7,952 bases of DNA, taken from Nitrospirae bacterium RBG_19FT_COMBO_42_15. GTDB taxonomy: Bacteria; Nitrospirota; CAKKRA01; 9FT-COMBO-42-15. The position numbers and the translations under genes are program-made. Below the pieces are notes generated by a model. The model saw only the letters and a list, made by a program, of their open reading frames with translations. It searched no databases and was not told the origin of the DNA. Shown here piece after piece: positions 1 to 5,523 of the stretch (within the stretch, counting starts at the first letter, position 1; each line of letters starts with the position of its first letter). The stretch is from contig MHEL01000175.1 in NCBI GenBank assembly GCA_001803815.1, positions 6,904 through 14,855 of the forward strand. The letters run 5' to 3'.

Positions 1-56
1 CGATAAAGATAAAGGGAAAACCGCTCTCAGAAACTATCATTGAGGAGAGAAGGTGA
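1..56 (+). CDS. C-terminal tail of a Phd/VapB-type antitoxin (partial)
   Basis: The frame beginning at position 3 reads 17 residues ending GKPLSETIIEERR and then TGA at 54-56. A Gly-Lys-x-Leu-Ser-x-x-(I/L)-x-E-E/D-R ending is typical of the toxin-binding tail of Phd/VapB-family antitoxins, which repress their own operon and neutralise the partner toxin. The stop overlaps the GTG start (53-55) of the PIN-domain reading frame that follows, the usual antitoxin-toxin overlap. The rest of the gene lies outside the window, so I cannot say whether the antitoxin is intact. The assignment rests on a short tail plus the neighbour. Confidence 0.5.
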   Translation, partial: IKIKGKPLSETIIEERR

Positions 57-329
57 TATATCTTGACACCAGCGCATTAGCCAAGAACTATATCAAAGAA
101 GATGGTTCTGACTCAATAAATAAGATTATAGCTGACTCGCCTGTCATTGCAATCTCAAAGATAACATATCCTGAAATATTATCCGCCAGCTGATGCTATC
201 CATCTGTCATCGGCATTATGGCTAAAAAACGCTGCAAGACAGGATGTTACCTTTGTAGCTTCAGATAAAAATTTACTCAATGCTGCCCAGAACGAAAGAT
301 TGCAGATAATAAATCCTCAAAACGAGTAA
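53..329 (+). pseudogene. VapC-like PIN-domain toxin, broken by a central deletion
   Basis: From GTG at 53 the frame reads IYLDTSALAKNYI and later ITYPEILSAS, then stops at TGA 191-193 after 46 residues. From about 189 a second frame continues with ADAIHLSSALWLK and then VTFVASDKNLL, ending at TAA 327-329. Together these are the N- and C-terminal parts of one PIN-domain ribonuclease. The family's acidic metal-binding residues are split between them: Asp in LDTSA and Glu in YPE on the first part, Asp in DAIHL and Asp in ASDKN on the second. Intact VapC proteins are about 125-140 residues; only about 90 remain, so roughly 40-50 central residues are missing and the join is out of frame. The gene should give no active toxin. 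A sequencing error alone cannot explain it, because sequence is missing as well as shifted. Confidence 0.8.
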
Positions 330-346
330 GTTTTTTTGTTTTATCA

Positions 347-375
347 TTGACAAGGGGATGATTGAAAGATAAAAT
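347..375 (+). promoter_or_regulatory. Sigma-70-type promoter for the thiolase operon
   Basis: A perfect -35 box TTGACA (347-352) is followed by a 17-bp spacer and a -10 box TAAAAT (370-375), one mismatch from consensus. Transcription should start near 382, leaving a leader of about 25 bases before the thiolase start. The region from 330 to 406 holds no gene, and this is the only strong promoter-like pair in it. It probably drives the thiolase, dehydrogenase and RDD genes. Confidence 0.7.
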
Positions 376-397
376 TTTTAAAAGACTATCATAATAT

Positions 398-403
398 AGG
401 AGG
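398..403 (+). promoter_or_regulatory. Shine-Dalgarno site choosing between two adjacent ATGs
   Basis: AGGAGG at 398-403 lies 3 bases before the ATG at 407 and 6 bases before the second ATG at 410. The 410 start has the more usual spacing, so the mature thiolase may begin at the second methionine. The product differs by only one residue. Confidence 0.65.
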
Positions 404-406
404 AAA

Positions 407-1612
407 ATGATGACCACTAATCGCAAAGAGGTTGTTATTGTTGATGGAGTTCGGACACCCCTTGGAAACCTTGGAGGCGCATTAAAGGATTTGCCTGCAC
501 AGAAGCTTGGCGAGATAGTTATAAGAGAATTGATTAACCGCACAAAGATTGACCCAAAATTAATTGATGAGATCATCATTGGCTGTGTCAGCCAGTCATC
601 TGATGCGCCAAACATAGCAAGGGTAATCGCCTTAATGGCAGGTTTGCCGATAGAGATCCCGGCATATACTGTGCAGAGAAACTGCTCATCCGGTTTGCAG
701 TCCATTGTAAATGCCTGTCAGAGTATTCAGGCAGGCGATGCAGATATACAGATTGCAGGCGGTGCAGAGAGCATGAGCAGCGCCCCATATTTAAGCAGGG
801 ATCTGCGATTTGGAAAGAGGTTAAAAAACAGCGCGATGGTAGACAGCCTCTGGGAGGGGCTGACTGATCCTATCTGCAACCAGCTTATGGGAAGGACGGC
901 AGAGAACCTTGTTGAGGAATTTAATATAACCAGAGAAGAGCAGGACAAGTTTGCAATAAGAAGCCACAAGCTTGCATTCAGGGCAATCAGGGAAGGAAAA
1001 TTTAAGGATGAGATTGTGCCTGTGAGCGTGCCAAAGAGGGTTGCAGGAAAAGAGGTTGCGCCAGAGGTATTTGCGCAGGATGAAGGGCCGAATGTTGCTT
1101 TGACTGAGCAGATGCTTTCAGTATATCCAACCATATTCAAGGAAAATGGGAGCGTTACACCGGGCAACTCCTGTCCAATAAGCGATGGCGCTGCTGCTGT
1201 ATTAATCATGTCCAAGGAAAAGGCAAAGGAGCTCGGCTATGAGCCGCTCGGCTATATAAGGGCATATGCCTTTGCAGGCGTTGAGCCGCACAGGATGGGT
1301 ATTGGGCCTGCACATGCAACGCCATTGGTATTGAAAAAAGCAGGGGTGGAATTAAAGGATATCCAATTGATTGAGATTAATGAGGCATTCGCAGCGCAGT
1401 ATATTGCAGTTGAAAAAAAGCTTGGCTTAAATAGGGATATTGTAAATGTAAATGGCGGAGCCATTGCATTGGGACATCCTGTTGGCATGACAGGCACAAG
1501 GCTTACTTTAACATTGCTAAGAGAAATGAAACGGAGAAACTTAACACTCGGCCTTGCCAGCATGTGCATTGGCGGCGGATTAGGCGGGGCAGTTATTGTG
1601 GAACGAAAATAA
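407..1612 (+). CDS. Thiolase (acetyl-CoA C-acyltransferase/acetyltransferase)
   Basis: This is a cytoplasmic thiolase that cleaves 3-ketoacyl-CoA with CoA to acetyl-CoA and a shortened acyl-CoA, or condenses two acetyl-CoA in reverse. Its 401 residues match the usual 390-400. The N-terminal domain has the nucleophile Cys93 in NCSSGLQS, and the AGGAESMS segment is at about 117-124. The C-terminal domain has NEAFAAQ (325-331), the catalytic His357 in GGAIALGHPVG, and the second catalytic Cys387 in CIGGGLGG, so the active site is complete. Two family-typical segments vary: PGNSCPISDGAAA (252-264), with an extra Cys, and GHPVGMTG where GHP(I/V)GASG is common. A strong promoter and AGGAGG precede it, and a 3-hydroxyacyl-CoA dehydrogenase follows after an inverted-repeat element. 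Sequence alone does not separate degradative (FadA-like) from biosynthetic (AtoB/PhaA-like) use. With no ketoreductase of the PhaB type nearby, an acyl-CoA oxidation or butyrate-type role is more likely. Confidence 0.95.
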   Translation: MMTTNRKEVVIVDGVRTPLGNLGGALKDLPAQKLGEIVIRELINRTKIDPKLIDEIIIGCVSQSSDAPNIARVIALMAGLPIEIPAYTVQRNCSSGLQSIVNACQSIQAGDADIQIAGGAESMSSAPYLSRDLRFGKRLKNSAMVDSLWEGLTDPICNQLMGRTAENLVEEFNITREEQDKFAIRSHKLAFRAIREGKFKDEIVPVSVPKRVAGKEVAPEVFAQDEGPNVALTEQMLSVYPTIFKENGSVTPGNSCPISDGAAAVLIMSKEKAKELGYEPLGYIRAYAFAGVEPHRMGIGPAHATPLVLKKAGVELKDIQLIEINEAFAAQYIAVEKKLGLNRDIVNVNGGAIALGHPVGMTGTRLTLTLLREMKRRNLTLGLASMCIGGGLGGAVIVERK

Positions 1613-1636
1613 TCACATATCAAGTGGCATTTCTAC

Positions 1637-1760
1637 CAGATTTAGCCAGAGGAGTCAGATGCAAGGCGGAGCAAGGACTCGCACCGCAGCATACATGTTA
1701 GTATGTGAGGATGCGAGGCTGAAGCGACAACGCAGCAGATGACCCCTATCGCTAAATCTG
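1637..1760 (+). repeat. 124-bp intergenic element with perfect 10-bp terminal inverted repeats
   Basis: CAGATTTAGC at 1637-1646 is the exact reverse complement of GCTAAATCTG at 1751-1760. Nested inside are further complementary arms: GTCA..TGC (1654-1662) with GCA..TGAC (1735-1743), CTCGCA (1678-1683) with TGCGAG (1712-1717), and CATAC (1690-1694) with GTATG (1701-1705) around a 6-base loop. The whole unit can therefore fold as a long imperfect hairpin. It has no open reading frame of note, fills most of the 162-bp gap between the thiolase and dehydrogenase genes, and ends 3 bases before the AAGGAGG of the latter. The interior resembles non-coding palindromic repeats that I recall from Desulfobacterota and Nitrospirota genomes, but I cannot confirm copy number. 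It may be a MITE- or REP-like unit, possibly acting on the operon mRNA. There is no T-tract, so it is not a standard terminator. Confidence 0.7.
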
Positions 1761-1774
1761 AATAAGGAGGGGAA

Positions 1775-2986
1775 ATGTATATTTACAAGGCTGCCGTATT
1801 AGGCGCAGGCATAATGGGCGCAGAGATAGCGCAAGTAATAACATACTCAGGCCTGCCGGTGATATTAAAGGATGTGAATGATGAAGCAGTGCAAAAGGGC
1901 ATTGCTAAGGTAAGAAAAATCTATCAGGAGCGCGTTGACAAGGGAAAGATGACATCAACAGAGATGGAGCAGAAGCTTGCTTTAATCAGCGGCGCTGTTG
2001 ATTTTAAAGATTTTGGGGATGTAGATATTGTTATTGAGGCAGTGCCAGAGGATATGAAGATAAAACAAAAGGTTCTTCAGGAATTAGAAAAGTCCTGTCC
2101 TGAATCAACCATCTTTGCATCAAACACCTCTGCCCTCTCCATTACAGAGATGGCGTCTGCAACAAAGAAGCCTGATAAGGTTATTGGCATGCACTTTTTT
2201 AATCCAGCGTATAAAATGAAATTGGTAGAGGTAATCCCCGGACTTACTACATCACAGGAGACAGTGGAGGATGTGGTCGCCTTTACAGAGAGCCTTCGCA
2301 AGATAGCAGTGCGGGTTCAGGAGTGCGCCGGCTTTCTGGTAAACAGGATTTTAATGCCGTATCTTAATGAAGCAGTCTTGGCTGTTCAGGAAGGGGCTGC
2401 AACGGCAAAGGAGACAGATGACGCCTTGTTAGCATTTGGAATGCCAATGGGGCCATTTGCGCTTGCAGACATACTCGGCCTGGATACAGCAGAACGTGTT
2501 GCGCAGATTTTATACAATGCCTATGGCCCGAGAATGGCGCCTGCACAGCTTTTAACAGAAATAGTTAAGGGGAAAAGATTCGGCACAAAGACAGGCGCAG
2601 GATTTTATAATTATGAAAAGGAATCTGACGATACCTTGAACAAACTGATTGAAAAGACGCAGAAGCAGACAGGTATAAAAGGAACTGCTTTTTCAGCAGA
2701 CAGATTAATCAGCATACTGATTAATGAGGCTGTGATATGCCTGCAGGAGAATGTATCCTCTGCAGGCGATATTGATATAGCCATGATGGCAGGCACAGGA
2801 TTTCCTCAGGACAAGGGAGGGCCTCTGCATTATGCTGACCAGATAGGATTGGATACTGTGCTGGCCTCATTGGAAAAATATGCAAAGGAACTCGGCTTCC
2901 GCTTCTGGCCTGCGCCGATGCTGAAGAGGATGGTTGCCGGCGGCCTTCTCGGCGTAAAAACAAAGAGGGGCTTCTTTAACTATTAA
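1775..2986 (+). CDS. 3-hydroxyacyl-CoA dehydrogenase with two C-terminal 3HCDH domains
   Basis: This is an NAD-dependent cytoplasmic enzyme that oxidises (S)-3-hydroxyacyl-CoA to 3-ketoacyl-CoA, or the reverse. The Rossmann domain (about 1-185) has GAGIMG at 10-15 and SNTSALS (116-122). The catalytic His140 is in GMHFFNP, with Glu152 in LVEVI and Asn190 in GFLVNRIL. A first 3HCDH domain (about 186-280) carries MGPFALADILGLD and ends GFYNY. A second (about 308-403) carries GFPQDKGGP and ends RGFFNY, so the C-terminal half is duplicated. At 403 residues it is longer than the single-domain enzyme (about 280) and corresponds to the dehydrogenase half of FadB/FadJ without the enoyl-CoA hydratase part; no hydratase is in the window. 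AAGGAGG (1764-1770) sits 4 bases before the ATG. Its substrate should be the product partner of the upstream thiolase. Chain-length preference cannot be read from the sequence. Confidence 0.93.
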   Translation: MYIYKAAVLGAGIMGAEIAQVITYSGLPVILKDVNDEAVQKGIAKVRKIYQERVDKGKMTSTEMEQKLALISGAVDFKDFGDVDIVIEAVPEDMKIKQKVLQELEKSCPESTIFASNTSALSITEMASATKKPDKVIGMHFFNPAYKMKLVEVIPGLTTSQETVEDVVAFTESLRKIAVRVQECAGFLVNRILMPYLNEAVLAVQEGAATAKETDDALLAFGMPMGPFALADILGLDTAERVAQILYNAYGPRMAPAQLLTEIVKGKRFGTKTGAGFYNYEKESDDTLNKLIEKTQKQTGIKGTAFSADRLISILINEAVICLQENVSSAGDIDIAMMAGTGFPQDKGGPLHYADQIGLDTVLASLEKYAKELGFRFWPAPMLKRMVAGGLLGVKTKRGFFNY

Positions 2987-2997
2987 GGAGAAAATTC

Positions 2998-3780
2998 ATG
3001 CTCTGTCCAAAATGCAGTTTCACAACCTTTGACTATGCAGATTCATGCAAAAAATGCGGATATGACTTAAAGGCGCATAAAGAGTCAAAGGGAATAAGCG
3101 CATCAAAACCTGTAAGCAGACCTGCTCCAAAGCCTGAAAAGAAGAAAGAGGAAGCGCCAATTGACACAGGATTGTCAGAGCTGTCAGAAACAGCGTTTTC
3201 TGCGCAAAGCATTGATGAACCGCCTGAACAGACAGCAGAGGCCTCATTTGATCAAGGATTTTCTCCGCCGCCTCCGCCAATCTCTGACGAACCTGTAAGT
3301 GAGCCTGCTTACGAATCGCTTCCTGCATATCCTGATGCAGAGAGCCTTCCAAAGGGAGGTTTTTGGATAAGGTTTGTTGCAGCATTTGTTGACGGCATTA
3401 TTATGGTTATTGTACAAAGCATATTTGGTTTTTTTGTCGGGATGGGTGTTGGCATGGGTTCAATCATGCGAGGCGGAATTTCTGATGAAGGGCAGTTATT
3501 GTCATGGATTATCGCCTTCTTTGTAAATATTTTGATTGGCATGGCATATCATATATTCTTTGTCGGCTGGAGGGGACAGACACCCGGGAAAATGGCGCTT
3601 AAATTAAAGATCATCCAAACCAATGGCGAGGAGATGACCTACGGCAAGGCATTTTTGAGATGGGTTGGATATTCCATATCAGGATTAACCCTCGGCATAG
3701 GCTATCTTATGGTTGCATTTACTAAGCAAAAGCAGGGCCTGCATGACAAGATTGCAGGGACATATGTAATAAGGTTATAA
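2998..3780 (+). CDS. RDD-family membrane protein with N-terminal zinc ribbon
   Basis: Residues 1-22 form a small zinc ribbon with Cys3/Cys6 and Cys17/Cys20 (two CxxC knuckles). Residues about 28-118 are low-complexity, rich in Pro, Glu, Ser and Lys, with a run of five prolines near 90-94, and are probably disordered. Residues 120-260 form an RDD domain with three likely membrane helices (about 126-150, 168-188, 222-242), the RDD-type Arg125 and Asp132 in the first helix, GQTPGK at 193-198 and the ending QGLHDKIAGTYVI. RDD proteins are small membrane proteins of mostly unknown function, some linked to ion transport. The zinc ribbon and linker should face the cytoplasm. The Shine-Dalgarno AAGGAG (2985-2990) overlaps the stop of the dehydrogenase gene, so the two are co-transcribed and probably coupled. 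Nothing shows a direct role in acyl-CoA metabolism. Confidence 0.85.
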   Translation: MLCPKCSFTTFDYADSCKKCGYDLKAHKESKGISASKPVSRPAPKPEKKKEEAPIDTGLSELSETAFSAQSIDEPPEQTAEASFDQGFSPPPPPISDEPVSEPAYESLPAYPDAESLPKGGFWIRFVAAFVDGIIMVIVQSIFGFFVGMGVGMGSIMRGGISDEGQLLSWIIAFFVNILIGMAYHIFFVGWRGQTPGKMALKLKIIQTNGEEMTYGKAFLRWVGYSISGLTLGIGYLMVAFTKQKQGLHDKIAGTYVIRL

Positions 3781-3785
3781 AATTG

Positions 3786-3815
3786 TTGCAATACCCCCAA
3801 AACTTGTGCTATATT
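3786..3815 (+). promoter_or_regulatory. Possible sigma-70-type promoter for the stress-protein operon
   Basis: TTGCAA (3786-3791), an 18-bp spacer and TATATT (3810-3815) form a fair promoter in the 85-bp gap before the universal stress protein gene. Transcription would begin near 3822 and leave a leader of about 45 bases containing GGAGGAG (3853-3859). Each box deviates from consensus, so this is weaker evidence than for the promoter at 347-375. No terminator hairpin is visible in the gap, so read-through from the RDD gene is possible. Confidence 0.4.
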
Positions 3816-3865
3816 TACAATCCTCAAAAAAGCATAAAGATTTATAAGTTGGGGAGGAGATTTAG

Positions 3866-5521
3866 ATGTACAAGGAAATACTTTTGCCTATTGATAATTC
3901 CAGATATTCTGTTTTTGGGATAGATATAGGCATTGAACTTGCCAAGAAATTCCATTCACACATCACAGGCAACCATGTATATGCAGCAAGGCTCCATGAT
4001 AACAGGTTTAAACAGATGGAGTCAGGTCTGCCAGAGAAATATCAGGAAGAAAAGGAATTGCAGAGGCAGAGGGACATACATGCAGGCCTGATAACAAAGG
4101 GGCTGGAGATAATATCTGATTCCTTCCTTGATGTCCTTGAACAAAAATGCAGGACAGCAAATATTCAATGTAATAGAAGGCTTCTTGAAGGCAAGAACTA
4201 CGCAAAGATAGTGGAGGATGTTCAGTCCAACCCTTATGACCTTGTAATCATAGGCATTCAGGGGCTTGGCGCAGTAAATGGAAGCATGATCGGCAGCGTC
4301 TGCGAGCGGGTTGTGCGCAGGGTAAAGACAGACATACTGATAACCAAGAACAATAGGCTTTTTGATAAAAAGATAATCGTTGCAGTTGACGGAAGCCCGA
4401 ATTCCATGGCAGCAGTAAAATCAGCAGTAGCTATTGCTAAGGCATTTGGGACGCCTGTTGAGGCAGTCTCTGCCTTTGACCCGAATTTTCATTATGTAGC
4501 ATTCAAAAATATTGCAGAGGTCCTTTCAGAAGAAGCAGGAAAGATATTCAAATTCAAGGAACAGGAACAGCTTCACGAGGAGATTATTGATAAAGGCATG
4601 GCAAAGATATATCAGGAGCATCTGGATACAGCAAAGAAAATTGCGAAAGCAGACGGCCTTGATATTGACACAAAACTCCTGTCAGGCAAGCCCTATGATG
4701 AGATATTGAAATATGTAAAGGACACATCGCCGTCATTATTGGTTATAGGCAGGTTAGGCGTTCACAGCGCTAATGGCCTTGATATTGGCAGCAATACAGA
4801 AAATCTTTTGAGATTTGCGCCATGCAATATACTGATTGTAAGCAGGGACTACACCCCTTCTGAAGAAATCAAAAAAGACAGCAAAAAGGATTCCCTTCCA
4901 TGGACAAAGGATGCAGAGGCAAGGCTTGAGATTATCCCTGCCTTTGTAAGAGGAATGGCAATCAAGGCAATAGAGGGATTTGCAAAGGATAAGGGCGCTA
5001 AAGAGATAACAGCAGATATAATGGAAGCGGCAGTGGAAAAACTCCTTCCCCCTTCTGCAAGGGAAAAAATGGGAATAAAAAAGGCAGGGGTCAAGGGTCA
5101 AGGGTCAGAAGATGTAGCCGCAGGCTTTAGCCTGCGTGAAGGCGCAGCAGATGAAGAGGTAAAATGGGAAGAAGATGCATTAAAGAGAGTAGAGAATGCG
5201 CCGGAATTTGTAAGACCCGGCATATACAAATTGATGTTGAAAAAGGCAAAAGAGCGCGGATATAAGGTCATTACATCCAAATTTCTTTCTGAGATTCGCG
5301 ATGAATCCATGATGATGGTTACAAAGAGGATGAAGAAGCTCGGATTTGATGATTTAACCATGCTCGCCTTTGACAAGGCAAAGGATAAGACAAATGACCC
5401 GAAGAAAAAAGAGGTCATAGACGAAATAAAGCAGTTCCTCTCAGAGAGGACAGGAAAGAACGAGGAGATAATCAAGAAGTTTGAAAAATACTTTAAGATG
5501 CCCTCTGAAAAGAAGTCTTAA
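3866..5521 (+). CDS. Tandem universal stress protein with two C-terminal PCP_red domains
   Basis: The protein has 551 residues and is cytoplasmic, with no signal or membrane segment. Two UspA-type domains lie at about 1-161 and 167-327. Each has the full ATP-binding signature G-x2-G-x9-G-S: Gly130, Gly133, Gly143, Ser144 in the first and Gly295, Gly298, Gly308, Ser309 in the second. It is therefore probably of the ATP-binding class. Two short helical domains follow at about 346-395 and 434-482. Both fit W-x2-(D/E)-A-x2-R-(L/V)-x3-P-x-F-V-R, later AK-(D/E)-(K/R)-G and then IT. This matches the PCP_red family, first described at the C-terminus of the ChlB/BchB subunit of dark-operative protochlorophyllide reductase. 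The linker between them (about 400-432) is encoded by a 7-bp tandem repeat and a palindrome. A charged tail runs from 483 to 551. GGAGGAG precedes the ATG by 6 bases. The stop lies 2 bases before the next start, indicating translational coupling to the radical SAM gene, which also ends in a PCP_red domain. The ligand of the PCP_red domains is unknown. Confidence 0.88.
   Translation: MYKEILLPIDNSRYSVFGIDIGIELAKKFHSHITGNHVYAARLHDNRFKQMESGLPEKYQEEKELQRQRDIHAGLITKGLEIISDSFLDVLEQKCRTANIQCNRRLLEGKNYAKIVEDVQSNPYDLVIIGIQGLGAVNGSMIGSVCERVVRRVKTDILITKNNRLFDKKIIVAVDGSPNSMAAVKSAVAIAKAFGTPVEAVSAFDPNFHYVAFKNIAEVLSEEAGKIFKFKEQEQLHEEIIDKGMAKIYQEHLDTAKKIAKADGLDIDTKLLSGKPYDEILKYVKDTSPSLLVIGRLGVHSANGLDIGSNTENLLRFAPCNILIVSRDYTPSEEIKKDSKKDSLPWTKDAEARLEIIPAFVRGMAIKAIEGFAKDKGAKEITADIMEAAVEKLLPPSAREKMGIKKAGVKGQGSEDVAAGFSLREGAADEEVKWEEDALKRVENAPEFVRPGIYKLMLKKAKERGYKVITSKFLSEIRDESMMMVTKRMKKLGFDDLTMLAFDKAKDKTNDPKKKEVIDEIKQFLSERTGKNEEIIKKFEKYFKMPSEKKS
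5088..5108 (+). repeat. Three 7-bp tandem repeats inside the stress-protein gene
   Basis: Two copies of GGGTCAA and one of GGGTCAG lie head to tail (21 bp, equal to 7 codons), so one full set keeps the frame. Single-unit gain or loss would shift it. The tract encodes part of the linker between the two PCP_red domains and lies 10 bp before a palindrome. Confidence 0.8.
5119..5136 (+). repeat. REP-like palindrome inside the stress-protein gene
   Basis: Perfect 8-bp arms CGCAGGCT (5119-5126) and AGCCTGCG (5129-5136) flank a TT loop. The motif is read in frame as the residues around AAGFSLREG between PCP_red domains 1 and 2. Palindromes of this form are, to my recollection, interspersed non-coding repeats in several uncultivated bacterial lineages. 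In-gene placement is unusual and points to insertion into a tolerant linker. Confidence 0.75.
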
Positions 5522-5523
5522 TC

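Noticed and set aside
318..337. Possible terminator from the AAAAC...GTTTTTTT stretch after the VapC remnant
   Set aside because: The stem is only 5 A/T-rich pairs and would not be stable enough for a convincing intrinsic terminator.
277..705. Minus-strand open frame of 142 codons overlapping the thiolase start
   Set aside because: It is antisense to the well-supported thiolase, its promoter and the VapC remnant, and its product has no recognisable domain.
727..1215. Minus-strand open frame of 162 codons within the thiolase gene
   Set aside because: It is the antisense shadow of a conserved coding region; the Ser/Leu-rich composition is typical of such shadows.
5088..5108. The 7-bp tandem units as a CRISPR or iteron array
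   Set aside because: There are only three contiguous short units with no spacers and no replication genes, and they lie inside a coding sequence.
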